A DNA stretch of 64,000 nt from Rhodococcus sp. SBT000017 (GTDB taxonomy: Bacteria; Actinomycetota; Actinomycetes; Mycobacteriales; Mycobacteriaceae), in NCBI RefSeq assembly GCF_003688915.1, contig NZ_REFU01000001.1:744001-808000 (forward strand), in the 5' to 3' direction. Shown piece by piece: positions 51,796 through 61,344 of this stretch. Position 1 is the first letter of the stretch, and each line of letters starts with the position of its first letter. Position numbers and translations under genes: made by a program. Below the pieces are notes generated by a model. That model made no database searches and was not told the origin of the DNA. It saw only the letters and a program-made list of their open reading frames with translations.

Positions 51796-54180
51796 TCAGC
51801 TCCCGACGTACGCGGCCAGGTGCCGGCCGGTCAGAGTAGAACCGTCCGCGACCAGATCGGAGGGTGTTCCCTCGAACACGACGAGGCCGCCGTCGTGCCC
51901 GGCACCGGGACCGAGATCGATGATCCAGTCTGCGTGGGCCATGACGGCTTGATGATGCTCGATGACGATCACCGACTTGCCCGAGTCGACCAGCCGGTCG
52001 AGCAGCCCGAGGAGCTTGTCCACATCGGCGAGATGCAGTCCGGTGGTGGGTTCGTCGAGCACGTAGATTCCGCCCTTGTCGGCCATGTGCGTCGCCAGCT
52101 TGAGGCGTTGGCGTTCTCCACCCGACAGCGTGGTCAACGGTTGCCCGATCTTCAGATAGCCCAATCCGACGTCGTTCAGTCGCTGCAGAATCTTGTGTGC
52201 CGGAAGGAGTTTGGCGGCTCCGTCGGAGAAGAATTCCTCGGCCTCGGCGACCGACATCGACAACACCTCGTCGATGTTGCGACCACCGAAGTGGTACTCC
52301 AGTACCGAAGCTTGGAATCGCTTGCCCTCGCACTCCTCGCACACCGTGGCGACCCCGGCCATCATCGCGAGGTCGCTGTAGATGACGCCCGCGCCGTTGC
52401 ACGTCGGGCACGCGCCTTCGGAGTTCGAGCTGAACAGCGCGGGTTTGACGGCGTTCTCCTTGGCGAACGCCTTGCGGATCGGTTCGAGCAAGCCGGTGTA
52501 CGTCGCGGGGTTGCTTCGGCGCGACCCACGTATTGCCCCCTGATCGACCGACACCACATCGTCTGTCCCCGAGAGTGATCCGTGAATGAGTGAACTCTTG
52601 CCCGAGCCTGCGACGCCGGTGACGACGACCAGCACACCGAGTGGAACGTCGACGTCCACCTCGCGCAGATTGTGGGAGTCCGCGCCGCGAATTTCGAGCA
52701 CTTCGGAGAACTCGCGTACCGACTCTTTCAGTGATGCCCGATCGTCGAAATGCCGACCGGTGACGGTGTCGCTCCGGCGCAGCCCGTCGACGGTGCCCTC
52801 GAAACAGACGTGCCCGCCTGCGCTTCCCGCACCGGGACCCAGATCGACGACGTGGTCTGCGATGGAGATCGTCTCGGGCTTGTGCTCGACCACGAGTACG
52901 GTGTTTCCCTTGTCCCGCAGCTGAAGCAGCAGGTTGTTCATTCGCTCGATGTCGTGGGGATGCAGGCCGGTGGTCGGCTCGTCGAATACGTACGTCACAT
53001 CGGTCAACGACGATCCGAGGTGACGAATCATCTTGGTGCGCTGAGCCTCTCCTCCGGACAACGTTCCCGACGGACGATCCAGGCTCAGGTAGCCGAGCCC
53101 GATCTCGACGAACGAGTCGAGGGTTTCCCCGAGCGTGGTCAGCAGCGGTGCCACCGACGGTTCCTTCAGGCCGCCCACCCATTTCGCCAGGTCGCTGATC
53201 TGCATCGAGCATGCGTCGGCGATGTTGACGCCCTTGATCTTCGACGACCGAGCACCTTCGTTGAGCCTGGTTCCGTGGCAGTCCGGGCAGGTGGTGAAGG
53301 TGATCGCGCGTTCGACGAAGGTCCGGATGTGGGGCTGCATGGCGTCGACGTCCTTGGACAGGAACGACTTCTGGATCTGCGGCACGAGTCCCGAATAGGT
53401 CAGATTGATGCCCTCGACCTTGATCTTCGTGGGCTCGCGATAGAGCAGATCGTCGAGTTCCTTCTTGGTGTACTTCGAGATGGGCTTGTCCGGGTCGAAA
53501 TACCCGCAGCCGCGAAATATTCGGCCGTACCAGCCTTCCATGCTGTAACCGGGGATCGTGATCGCGCTCTCGTTGAGTGACTTGCTCGCGTCGTAGAGAG
53601 CGGTGAGATCGAAGTCGCCGACCGAGCCTCTGCCCTCACAACGCGGGCACATGCCACCGGTCACGGAGAACGACTTCTTCTCGGTGGTCTGCCTGCCGCC
53701 CTTGTCCACCTTGTACGCGCCTGCACCGGACACCGACGCGACGTTGAACGAAAAGGCCTGTGCGGAGCCGATGTACGGCTTTCCGATTCGGCTGAACAGA
53801 ATTCGGAGCATGGCGTTGGCATCGGTTGCGGTGCCGACGGTGGAATGGGGATTGGCGCCCATACGCTGTTGATCGACGATGATCGCTGTGGTGAGTCCGT
53901 CCATGACGTCGACATCCGGGCGGCCGAGCGTGGGCATGAACCCTTGAACGAAGGCACTGTAGGTCTCGTTGATCATGCGCTGTGATTCGGCCGCAATCGT
54001 ACTGAAGACCAGCGAGCTCTTGCCGGAGCCGGAGACGCCGGTGAATACGGTCAGTCGCCGCTTGGGCAGCTCGACATCGATGTCCTGAAGATTGTTCTGC
54101 CGCGCCCCCTGTACACGAATCAAATCGTGACTGTCGGCAGCGTGCGGTGCCGAGCCCTGCGTGACCTTCTTCGTCGCCAT
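51796..54180 (-). CDS. Short UvrA-like ABC ATPase
   Basis: 794 residues with two ABC modules: Walker A GVSGSGKSS and GVAGSGKSS, signatures LSGGEAQRTKM and LSGGERQRLKL, Walker B VFDEPTTGLHP and VLDEPTTGLHL. Zinc-finger Cys pairs are CPRCEGRG, CPDCHGTR, CPTCNGAG and CEECEGKR. At 794 rather than ~950 residues it lacks the room for the full UvrB-interacting domain of repair UvrA, so it belongs to the UvrA2/DrrC-like class tied in other actinomycetes to DNA-binding drug tolerance. Function is inferred. Confidence 0.9.
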   Translation of the reverse strand: MATKKVTQGSAPHAADSHDLIRVQGARQNNLQDIDVELPKRRLTVFTGVSGSGKSSLVFSTIAAESQRMINETYSAFVQGFMPTLGRPDVDVMDGLTTAIIVDQQRMGANPHSTVGTATDANAMLRILFSRIGKPYIGSAQAFSFNVASVSGAGAYKVDKGGRQTTEKKSFSVTGGMCPRCEGRGSVGDFDLTALYDASKSLNESAITIPGYSMEGWYGRIFRGCGYFDPDKPISKYTKKELDDLLYREPTKIKVEGINLTYSGLVPQIQKSFLSKDVDAMQPHIRTFVERAITFTTCPDCHGTRLNEGARSSKIKGVNIADACSMQISDLAKWVGGLKEPSVAPLLTTLGETLDSFVEIGLGYLSLDRPSGTLSGGEAQRTKMIRHLGSSLTDVTYVFDEPTTGLHPHDIERMNNLLLQLRDKGNTVLVVEHKPETISIADHVVDLGPGAGSAGGHVCFEGTVDGLRRSDTVTGRHFDDRASLKESVREFSEVLEIRGADSHNLREVDVDVPLGVLVVVTGVAGSGKSSLIHGSLSGTDDVVSVDQGAIRGSRRSNPATYTGLLEPIRKAFAKENAVKPALFSSNSEGACPTCNGAGVIYSDLAMMAGVATVCEECEGKRFQASVLEYHFGGRNIDEVLSMSVAEAEEFFSDGAAKLLPAHKILQRLNDVGLGYLKIGQPLTTLSGGERQRLKLATHMADKGGIYVLDEPTTGLHLADVDKLLGLLDRLVDSGKSVIVIEHHQAVMAHADWIIDLGPGAGHDGGLVVFEGTPSDLVADGSTLTGRHLAAYVGS

Positions 54181-54186
54181 GAGCAG

Positions 54187-55131
54187 TCACGCTAGTCGTA
54201 CCGGAACGTGCACGCTTCTCGATTCCTGATCGATTCCGGTGGCGGACAGGGCAGCGTCGAGTCGTCTCAGATCGGCCGCCGAGGACTCGAGAAGTGGGCG
54301 CCGCACGGTCGCGTCGGAGATGACGCCGATCCTGACGAGCGCAGCCTTGGCCATGACGGCTCCCTGCGTCGTGCGCATCACGGCGTCGGTCAACGGCAGC
54401 AGCGATCGCTGTACTGCTTTCGCTCGGTCCAGGTTGCCCACGCCGACTGCAGCGATCAGCTCGGCGTAGCGGTCTGCCACCACGTTGCCGGTGACGCTGA
54501 CCAATCCTGTTGCACCGCAGGCGAGGTAGGGGAGCGCGAGTTCGTCGATTCCGCAGTAGTAGGCGAGGTCCGTCGAGCACATCACTGTCATGGCCTCGTA
54601 CAGATCACCCTTTGCGTCCTTGACGGCACCGATGAGGGGGTGAAGGGAGAGCTCCACGAGCGTCGACGCCTCGACGGCCACACCTGTGCGCGCCGGGACG
54701 TCGTACACCATGGTGGGCAGCCCACCTGCCTCGCCGATGGCGACGATGTGCTCCGCGATGCCGGCCTGGGTGGGGCGCGAATAGTAGGGAGCGGTGATCA
54801 ACAGTGCGTCGGCGCCGGCTGCCGCTGCGGACCGAGCCATCTCGATCCCTGTGGAGGTGTAGTTGGTGCCCACTCCCGCGATCACTCGAAGTGCGTGATC
54901 CGAGTGCCTGCGAGCTCGAGCGATCAGCTGCGAGATCTCGTGGACAGTCAGGGTAGGTGCTTCACCGGTCGTTCCGGCGATGACGACGCCATCGCATCGT
55001 GTCGCCGACAGGTGCGCGAGAAGGGCATCGACGCCCGCTCGGTCGATCGATCCATCGGGGTGCATGGGGGTCGCCATTGCGACGATGTTCGTGCCGAAGA
55101 TCGTCGAGCTCGGCGACGGAGTGGTGGTCAT
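54187..55131 (-). CDS. dapA: 4-Hydroxy-tetrahydrodipicolinate synthase-family (DapA-like) aldolase
   Basis: 314 residues. The TIM-barrel family motifs are IVAMATPMHPDGSID, GTTGEAPTLT, the Tyr in APYYSRPTQAGI, and the Schiff-base Lys in IGAVKDAKGDL. The typical GxxGEaxxLs segment is conserved. It is a lone gene, divergent from a LysR regulator and not in a lysine operon, so it may be a second dapA-like aldolase for another keto acid. The start at ATG 55131 is where the family begins; the open frame upstream is antisense over the LysR gene. Confidence 0.88.
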   Translation of the reverse strand: MTTTPSPSSTIFGTNIVAMATPMHPDGSIDRAGVDALLAHLSATRCDGVVIAGTTGEAPTLTVHEISQLIARARRHSDHALRVIAGVGTNYTSTGIEMARSAAAAGADALLITAPYYSRPTQAGIAEHIVAIGEAGGLPTMVYDVPARTGVAVEASTLVELSLHPLIGAVKDAKGDLYEAMTVMCSTDLAYYCGIDELALPYLACGATGLVSVTGNVVADRYAELIAAVGVGNLDRAKAVQRSLLPLTDAVMRTTQGAVMAKAALVRIGVISDATVRRPLLESSAADLRRLDAALSATGIDQESRSVHVPVRLA

Positions 55132-55203
55132 GGTCCGAGTGTGGACCGCTCGATACATGAGGTCCAGCGATGCATTTTCCGCATTACTGCGTACTGTTGC
55201 TTC

Positions 55204-56103
55204 ATGATCGACGTCGGTGCCCTGCACGCCCTTCGCGCTGTGGCAGCCCTCGGCACTCTTGCTCGGGCCGCCGACGAGCTCGGCTACACCTCCTCGGCGA
55301 TCTCCCAGCAGATCAAACGACTGGAACGACAGATCGGCACCCCGGTGCTGGCACAGGCCGGTCGGGGAGTCGTGCTCACCCCCGCAGGTCGGGCGGTGGT
55401 CGAGTCCGCGGGAGAGGTGTTCGACGCTCTCGAACGGTGCGTCGAGGCGGCTCGATCCGCCGACGAGGGCGTCGCACGTGGGGTCGTTCGGCTGGTCGGA
55501 TTCTCGACCGCGGTGCGCGGCTTGCTGGCACCGTCGCTGATCGAGCTGAATCGACGGTGCCCCGATCTGACGGTGCACATCAGCGAGGAGGATCCGGACC
55601 GTGCACTGCACAGCGTGTACGCCGGGGCCGCAGACCTGGCGCTGGTGCACGACGCAGACGGAGTATCGGTGCCCGCTCCTCCCTCGGTTGTTCGGCGACC
55701 GATTCACACGGACTTCGGCGACGTGATCATGAAACGAACTCACCCCCTCGCCCGACGCGAGACCGCCTTGACCCCTGCCGAACTCGCTCGGTACCCGTGG
55801 GTGACGAGCCCGGCCGGGACGGTATGTCACCAGTGGTTTCGTCGGCTGTTCGCCGAGACGTCCGCCGAGGTCGACGTTCGCCATCTCGTGGACGACTTCT
55901 CCACGCAACTCACGCTGGTCGAAGCGGACGATGTGCTCGCTCTCGTGCCTCGCCTCGCGCGCCCGTTGCTCGGTCCCGGTCTCGTCGCGATTGCGCTCGA
56001 GCGCGCCCCCACTCGTGAGGTGCAGGCCGCGTGGCGGCGCAGCGCCGACGCCAGCCCGGCAATTCATGCCGTGCTGGACGTCCTCGATGCGGCCTCGCGC
56101 TGA
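55204..56103 (+). CDS. LysR-family transcriptional regulator
   Basis: 299 residues: a helix-turn-helix at the N-terminus (LHALRAVAALGTLARAADELGYTSSAISQQIKRLERQIG) and a LysR substrate-binding domain (about 90-295). It is divergent from the dapA-like gene with 72 bases between the starts, a layout in which a LysR protein usually controls the partner and itself; TGCATTTTCCGCA at 55172-55184 is a T-N11-A type candidate. Its 3' end overlaps the helicase gene on the other strand by 40 bases. Confidence 0.9.
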   Translation: MIDVGALHALRAVAALGTLARAADELGYTSSAISQQIKRLERQIGTPVLAQAGRGVVLTPAGRAVVESAGEVFDALERCVEAARSADEGVARGVVRLVGFSTAVRGLLAPSLIELNRRCPDLTVHISEEDPDRALHSVYAGAADLALVHDADGVSVPAPPSVVRRPIHTDFGDVIMKRTHPLARRETALTPAELARYPWVTSPAGTVCHQWFRRLFAETSAEVDVRHLVDDFSTQLTLVEADDVLALVPRLARPLLGPGLVAIALERAPTREVQAAWRRSADASPAIHAVLDVLDAASR

Positions 56104-58241
56104 TTATTCAGAACCACCAGCTGTCCGGTTGCTCGCGTCATCGCCACGTACTTGTCGACGGCACCGGCGATTCCCGATCCGAACGAGTCCGGGTCGATCA
56201 GGACGACCAGGTCGAATTCGAGCCCCTTCGTCATCTGTGGTGTCAGCGAGCGGATGCGCTCCGAGGGCGGGAACGTCGGATTGCCTATCACACAACCGAT
56301 TCCGTCGACGTTCGAGTCCAGCCATCGATCGAGGATCGATGGCAGATCTGCCGCGTCACCGTACTCGACGGGCACACCGGTGCTGCGGATGGAGACCGGA
56401 ACATTGGCGTCCGGCAGCGCCGCGCGGATCACCGGCTCGGCCTCGGCCATGACTTCCTGCGGGGTGCGGTAGTTGACGCCGAGGGTCGCAATTCTCACCC
56501 GGTCGAGTCCGACCCGTCCAAGCCGTTCGCGCCAGGACTCGGCGAACCCCTGCCGCGCTTGCGCACGGTCACCGACGATGGTGATGCTGCCCGACGGGCA
56601 CCGGCGCAGGACCATCTGCCACTGCGCATCGGTCAACTCCTGCGCCTCGTCTACGACGATGTGTGCGAACGGCCCCGCCAACGGATCGGACGGGATCTCC
56701 TCGAAGCCCGCCGCATCGACGAGTGCATCGCGAATTCCGTCCTGCCGCAACTGTGCAGCCATCATCTCGTCGTCGTCCGCGGCCATGAGTTCGTCGACGA
56801 CGCGGTCCATTCGCACCCGCTCCGCAGCCGCGGCCACCTCGCGACGCCGGGTGCGGCGTGAATGCTCGGGATCTCCGAGCCGCATTCTTGCGGCGTCGAG
56901 CAGCGGCAGATCGGACACCGTCCACTGCGTCGGATCCGGTCGCTGGAGTGAACCAATCTCCTCGGAGCCGAGCCAGGGTGCGCACGAGCGAAGGTACGCC
57001 GGCACACTCCACAGGTCTGCGACGAGGTCGGCAGCATCGATGATCGTCCAGGATCGTTCCAGCTCCGCGCGTAGAGACTCGTTGATCTGCAGAGAGTTTC
57101 GTATGTCGGTCGGGGCCTCGTCGCCGTCGTAGCGGTCGGTCAGAACCGTCAGCAGCAGGTCCCAGATCTGTTCACGAGCCTCGTTGTGCGGAGTGCCGGG
57201 ATCGGGTGCCCCGAACGCCTCGGCCCAATCGGCCGGAGTCAACGTCAGATCGGCCCATTCGGTCTCCACGATCATGGTCCGAGTCGGCGGCTGCTCGTAG
57301 AACGCAACGGCCGCCTCTATCGCCACGTTCATGTTCGCGGCCGCTTTCAGTTGCGCCACAGCAGGGTCGGTCTCCTCGATCACGTTCGTTCCCTCGGTGA
57401 CGAGATCCCGGAGCGTGCAGGTCCGCACACCGTCCTCGCCCAGACTCGGTAGGACGTCGGAGACGTAGGCGAGGTACGGCTCGTGTGGGCCGACGAACAA
57501 CACGCCGCCGCGGCTGTGTCCGAGACGCGACTCCGTGTACAGCAAATACGCGGTGCGATGCAGGGCGACCACGGTCTTCCCGGTTCCCGGACCACCGTCG
57601 ACCACCAGCGCGCCGCGGGCGTCCGCTCGAATGATCGCGTCTTGATCTGCTTGAACGGTGCCCAGCACGTCACGCATTCGCGGTGAACGTGCCGTACCGA
57701 GACTGGCGATGAAGGCAGACTGATCGTCCAGAGCAGCCTCGGTGATCGGTCCGGTCAGGTCGAACACCTCGTCCCAATAGTCGGTGATGGTGCCGTTCGT
57801 CCACCGGTATCGACGACGACTTCGTAGACCCATGGGATTGGCGTGAGTGGCACCGAAGAAGGGTTCGGCCGCGGGGGAGCGCCAGTCCACGAGGAGTTGC
57901 TCGCCCGCAGTTCCCAGCAGTCCGAGTCGTCCGATGTACACCGGCTCGGCCGCGTCGGTGGTCGCGACGCGACCCAGACACAGATCGACCCCGTAGCGAC
58001 GGAGTGAACGGAGACGACCGCCCAAGCGATGGATCTCGAAGTCTCGTTCCATCACCTCTCGGCCCATTCGGCCCGACGACTTCTGCGCGGCCTCGAGCCG
58101 CGCCACCGTATCGAAACGAGACTTCTCGATACTCGAGTGGACCGCTGAAAAGTGGTGTTCGTCTTGGCCGATCAATGCCGAGTCGCGCTTGCGTGCGAGA
58201 TTGTCGGGTAGGTCGAAAACACGGGGGTGCGGATTTTTCAC
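56064..58241 (-). CDS. helR: HelR-type RNA polymerase recycling helicase (HelD-like)
   Basis: 725 residues, UvrD/Rep-like superfamily 1 ATPase. The N-terminus (DEHHFSAVHSSIEKSRFDTVARLE) is the coiled-coil that enters the polymerase secondary channel in HelD proteins. Walker A GGPGTGKT is near residue 215, Walker B IVVDEAQELTDAQW near 535, motif III GDRAQARQG, and VTKGLEFD-like QMTKGLEFDLVV and VAMTRATGQLVVL near the end. Known HelR proteins displace rifampicin from RNA polymerase and confer resistance. The start is GTG 58241 with GGAG upstream. A rifamycin-associated element 53 bases upstream supports this call. Confidence 0.88.
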   Translation of the reverse strand: MKNPHPRVFDLPDNLARKRDSALIGQDEHHFSAVHSSIEKSRFDTVARLEAAQKSSGRMGREVMERDFEIHRLGGRLRSLRRYGVDLCLGRVATTDAAEPVYIGRLGLLGTAGEQLLVDWRSPAAEPFFGATHANPMGLRSRRRYRWTNGTITDYWDEVFDLTGPITEAALDDQSAFIASLGTARSPRMRDVLGTVQADQDAIIRADARGALVVDGGPGTGKTVVALHRTAYLLYTESRLGHSRGGVLFVGPHEPYLAYVSDVLPSLGEDGVRTCTLRDLVTEGTNVIEETDPAVAQLKAAANMNVAIEAAVAFYEQPPTRTMIVETEWADLTLTPADWAEAFGAPDPGTPHNEAREQIWDLLLTVLTDRYDGDEAPTDIRNSLQINESLRAELERSWTIIDAADLVADLWSVPAYLRSCAPWLGSEEIGSLQRPDPTQWTVSDLPLLDAARMRLGDPEHSRRTRRREVAAAAERVRMDRVVDELMAADDDEMMAAQLRQDGIRDALVDAAGFEEIPSDPLAGPFAHIVVDEAQELTDAQWQMVLRRCPSGSITIVGDRAQARQGFAESWRERLGRVGLDRVRIATLGVNYRTPQEVMAEAEPVIRAALPDANVPVSIRSTGVPVEYGDAADLPSILDRWLDSNVDGIGCVIGNPTFPPSERIRSLTPQMTKGLEFDLVVLIDPDSFGSGIAGAVDKYVAMTRATGQLVVLNNQREAASRTSSTA

Positions 58242-58293
58242 AGGACTCCGATCGATTGCTACGTGGCTGCAGCGAGCATTCTGAGCCCTGCAC

Positions 58294-58313
58294 GGGGTCT
58301 TGCCGCAAGCCCC
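58294..58313 (-). promoter_or_regulatory. Rifamycin-associated element (RAE)
   Basis: On the minus strand GGGGCTTGCGGCAAGACCCC, the near-palindromic element that, as I recall it, lies upstream of rifamycin-inactivating and HelR genes in actinomycetes. Its TTGCGG could act as the -35 of a promoter whose -10 is CAGAAT about 19 bases on. It should mediate rifamycin induction of helR. Confidence 0.88.
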
Positions 58314-58415
58314 GGGGTGCGCTATACATTGAAAGTGGGAAGAGGGAACCTCAGCTGTCCCAACCCATATCGCACCGACGAAATCGGGCTGCACAATCGA
58401 TGATCCGGCCTCGAA

Positions 58416-58832
58416 TCAGGCCACCAGACCCCTGCCGCGGTGGAGTTCGAGTCGATAGATCACGCCGCCGAACAGGAGCCGTTGAACTGCCTCGTCGGCG
58501 AAGTAGCTGTCGATGTCTGTGGGCCGCAGTCTCGGATGGTCGTCGAGGTGTTGCCTGAGCACCAGCAGAACGGTGTCGACGGTGAGAACGAATCGCTCGC
58601 CGCCGAGGTCGGTGATCACTGCGCGGCCAACGCCGTCCCATTCGTCGACACGAGCCCAATGTCGAATTCCGCATCCCTCGATGGCCTCGATCAATAGGCG
58701 CTCTGCGAAGGGCAACAACGACATTCGATCGGCACGGGCAGCGCGTACCGACGCGAGAGCCTGACGGTAGGGGAGTCCGTGTGCTCGCGCATAGCTCCGC
58801 GCTGCGCGCTTGTCGGCGTGGTTCTTGGTCAC
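58416..58832 (-). CDS. Hypothetical protein (138 aa)
   Basis: No family recognised. It opens TKNHADKRAARSYARAHGLPYRQALASVRAARADR, a basic helical segment like that in several actinobacterial plasmid or helicase-associated proteins, then a mixed alpha/beta part ending ADEAVQRLLFGGVIYRLELHRGRGLVA. The start at GTG 58832 avoids a longer frame with no support; the ribosome binding site is weak. It lies upstream of the RAE-helR unit on the same strand, separated by 120 bases. Confidence 0.6.
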   Translation of the reverse strand: MTKNHADKRAARSYARAHGLPYRQALASVRAARADRMSLLPFAERLLIEAIEGCGIRHWARVDEWDGVGRAVITDLGGERFVLTVDTVLLVLRQHLDDHPRLRPTDIDSYFADEAVQRLLFGGVIYRLELHRGRGLVA

Positions 58833-58887
58833 GAGAGTTCCAATCCCTGTGTGCACCAGTCCCGCGCACTGCTGCACCGGTCGGAAG

Positions 58888-61248
58888 TCATGAACACGGC
58901 GTGCAACAAGAAACCAGCTTCGTCGATCGCAGATCCGTGAAGGACCTTGCCCGTGGAACGCTGACGGAGGCGACGCGGGTGCCTGCTGCAGCTGGGGTGG
59001 CTATGCGAGTAGCTCTGGTTCGGCACGGTATCACGAACGTCGGGACGACCCGGGATTCATCGATCGCCGAGAAGCAGATCGGCGATGGCGCCGGCACCGA
59101 CCGGCCCAAGAGATATCCCTGCGCGAAGTCGCAGCCGGTGGCGGCCAGTGCGTCGAGTTGCTCCTCGGTTTCGACTCCCTCCCCGACGACGGTGACGTCG
59201 AATGCGCGTGCGAGCGCAACGATGGCCGAGACGATCGCGCGAGCCCGAGGTGCAGGCAGCCGGGCTATGTACGACTTGTCGATCTTGAAGCACTCGAACA
59301 TCGGGTAGCGGTCGAGATACGACATGGAGCTGTGGCCTTTACCCATATCGTCGAGCAGGAGAGCCACACCCATGGCGTGCAGGGCAGAGACGGTGTCGGC
59401 GACCCGTTCGGTGTCCGCGACCCACACGGTTTCGGTCACTTCGAGTCCGAGAGCGAAGGCAGGCAGTCCCGTCTCTGCCAGTACGGACGCGACCTCGGTG
59501 GGAAAGTCGGGATCGCGAAGTTGAAGCGCACTGACGTTGACGCGAACCACGATGTCGGAGAACGTTCGCCACCGCGCCGCGGCCGTGCATGCGGTACGCA
59601 GCGCCCATGCGCCCAATGGCGTTGCAAGGCCGGTTCTTTCGGCGACGCCGACGAACTCGCTCGTTTCGATGGGGCCGAGCTCGCGGTGATTCCAGCGGGC
59701 GAGTGCCTCCACCGCAACGATTTTCCGTGTGGCGATGTCCACCAATGGTTGGTAGGCGAGAGTGAGTTCGTCGGCGCGCAGCGCCGCTCGCAGATCGATC
59801 GACAGTGACCTGATGCGATCCGCGTCGTAGAGATCGGTGGGATCGAAAACTGCATGCCCACCGGTTCCACTGTCCTTTGCGCGGTACATGGCCAGGTCGG
59901 CGCGATGGATCAGCTCGTGCCGGGTCGAATGAGGTTCGGACAATGCGATACCGATGCTGGCGCTCAAGGGGATGGGCACGTCCTCGGCGGAGAAGGGAAC
60001 CGCGATGGAGCTCGTGATGTGTCGTGCGAGTTCCTCGGCATGAGCAACGCTGTCCACGCCCTCGCAGACGATCAAGAATTCGTCTCCGCCCAGGCGCGCG
60101 ATGGTGTCGGCGTCTCGGATTGCCGAGGCGAGCCGTTCGACGAACTTGACCAACGCCCTGTCTCCGGCGTCGTGTCCCAGGCTGTCGTTGATGATCTTGA
60201 AGTCGTCTATGTCGAGCAGCAACAGTGCTACGGTGCCGGACTGTTGTCTCGCGCGGTCCAGTGCCGAATCGATGACCTCGTATGCGAGGGTGCGGTTGGG
60301 CAGACCGGTCAGGGCGTCGTGTGTACTACGTCGTCGCAGTTGGAGTTCGAGGTCGATGCGTCGTATCGCTGCGGACACGATGCCGGCAACCGAACTGAGG
60401 AACGACACTTCTTCGTCGCGGTAGAGACGGGCCTCGACGCTGTGAATGGAGAGAACTCCCCATGCTTTTCCTGCGGCGGTGAAGATGGGAACTCCGACGC
60501 CGCTGCGGAGGCCGAGCGAGATCATCGTGTCGGTACGGAAACGCTTCTCGGCGTGACTGTCGTTGCACACGACAGGCTCCGAGAGCGTCAGTGCGAATCC
60601 CACCAACGAACCGTCCCCTGACGGAATGTCCTGGCGCATGCCGAGTGCACCGCTGGCCGCGTCCATGGTCAAGTACAGGTCGGTCGGGTGCTCGAGATGG
60701 GCGATGGCGGAGTTCCCCACGCCGATCAGGGTGGCGGCGGTGTCGGTTGCTGCAGTGAGCAATCTGGGTAGCTCGGCGATGACGGCGAACCGGCTCAGGT
60801 CGGCCAGAGCCTTCTGCTCCTGAGCGTGACGACCGGCGATCACTGCATCGGCTGCCATCCTGGCACTGCGCTGCTCCACCGTGTGTCGGTGCCGAATGGT
60901 GGATACGACCACGTCGGGGCCGCCGTCCGCACGACTGATCACATAGGCAGACACCACCACCGGCATGCCGGTACCGGTCACGTGATGGCGAAGCTCGCAG
61001 TAGCCCTCCCACTTGCCTTCGGAGACCAAACCGGCGGCGATGTCGTCGGTGAGATCGAGTCCGTCGGAGGTCAGCAGTTCCAACGCCGACAGTTGGCCGA
61101 TATCGGCCACGTCCTCGAGCCCGATCAGCTCCGAACCCGCTGGATTGATGTACAGAATCTTCCCCGTGAAGTCGGACAGCGCAACGAAGTCCGGAGAACG
61201 TTCCAGGAAGGATCGAAGACTCACCGGATCGTCCGGGAGATCGAACAT
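58888..61248 (-). CDS. PAS-GAF-GGDEF-EAL cyclic-di-GMP protein
   Basis: 786 residues: PAS (about 10-125), GAF (150-310), GGDEF (320-480) and EAL (500-750). The cyclase site RLGGDEF is intact and is preceded by an RDAD inhibitory site five residues earlier. The EAL part has VEALARW, NVSALQL, ETVWVAD, KIDKSYI and VGEGVETEEQ, but loop 6 reads DDMGKGHSS instead of the usual DDFGTGYSS, so phosphodiesterase activity is uncertain. The start at ATG 61248 has GGAGG six bases upstream. The extreme C-terminus is Cys-rich (SCCTPCS). Confidence 0.92.
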   Translation of the reverse strand: MFDLPDDPVSLRSFLERSPDFVALSDFTGKILYINPAGSELIGLEDVADIGQLSALELLTSDGLDLTDDIAAGLVSEGKWEGYCELRHHVTGTGMPVVVSAYVISRADGGPDVVVSTIRHRHTVEQRSARMAADAVIAGRHAQEQKALADLSRFAVIAELPRLLTAATDTAATLIGVGNSAIAHLEHPTDLYLTMDAASGALGMRQDIPSGDGSLVGFALTLSEPVVCNDSHAEKRFRTDTMISLGLRSGVGVPIFTAAGKAWGVLSIHSVEARLYRDEEVSFLSSVAGIVSAAIRRIDLELQLRRRSTHDALTGLPNRTLAYEVIDSALDRARQQSGTVALLLLDIDDFKIINDSLGHDAGDRALVKFVERLASAIRDADTIARLGGDEFLIVCEGVDSVAHAEELARHITSSIAVPFSAEDVPIPLSASIGIALSEPHSTRHELIHRADLAMYRAKDSGTGGHAVFDPTDLYDADRIRSLSIDLRAALRADELTLAYQPLVDIATRKIVAVEALARWNHRELGPIETSEFVGVAERTGLATPLGAWALRTACTAAARWRTFSDIVVRVNVSALQLRDPDFPTEVASVLAETGLPAFALGLEVTETVWVADTERVADTVSALHAMGVALLLDDMGKGHSSMSYLDRYPMFECFKIDKSYIARLPAPRARAIVSAIVALARAFDVTVVGEGVETEEQLDALAATGCDFAQGYLLGRSVPAPSPICFSAIDESRVVPTFVIPCRTRATRIATPAAAGTRVASVSVPRARSFTDLRSTKLVSCCTPCS

Positions 61249-61344
61249 CGGCCCTCCGATCCGTTTCGCTCGGGATACGAGCGGCACCGGGCCCATGTTA
61301 TTCGCCGTTCGCGGTCCATGTGCCCGAATAGTCCTCGCCGCGTA

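Noticed and set aside
51209..53212. A 667-codon Arg-rich open frame on the minus strand
   Set aside because: A shifted frame of the UvrA-like and isochorismatase genes on the same strand; those have real motifs, this one does not.
58294..58313. The GC-rich palindrome considered as a terminator of the upstream gene
   Set aside because: There is no T-run, and the sequence fits the rifamycin element and lies directly before the helR promoter region.
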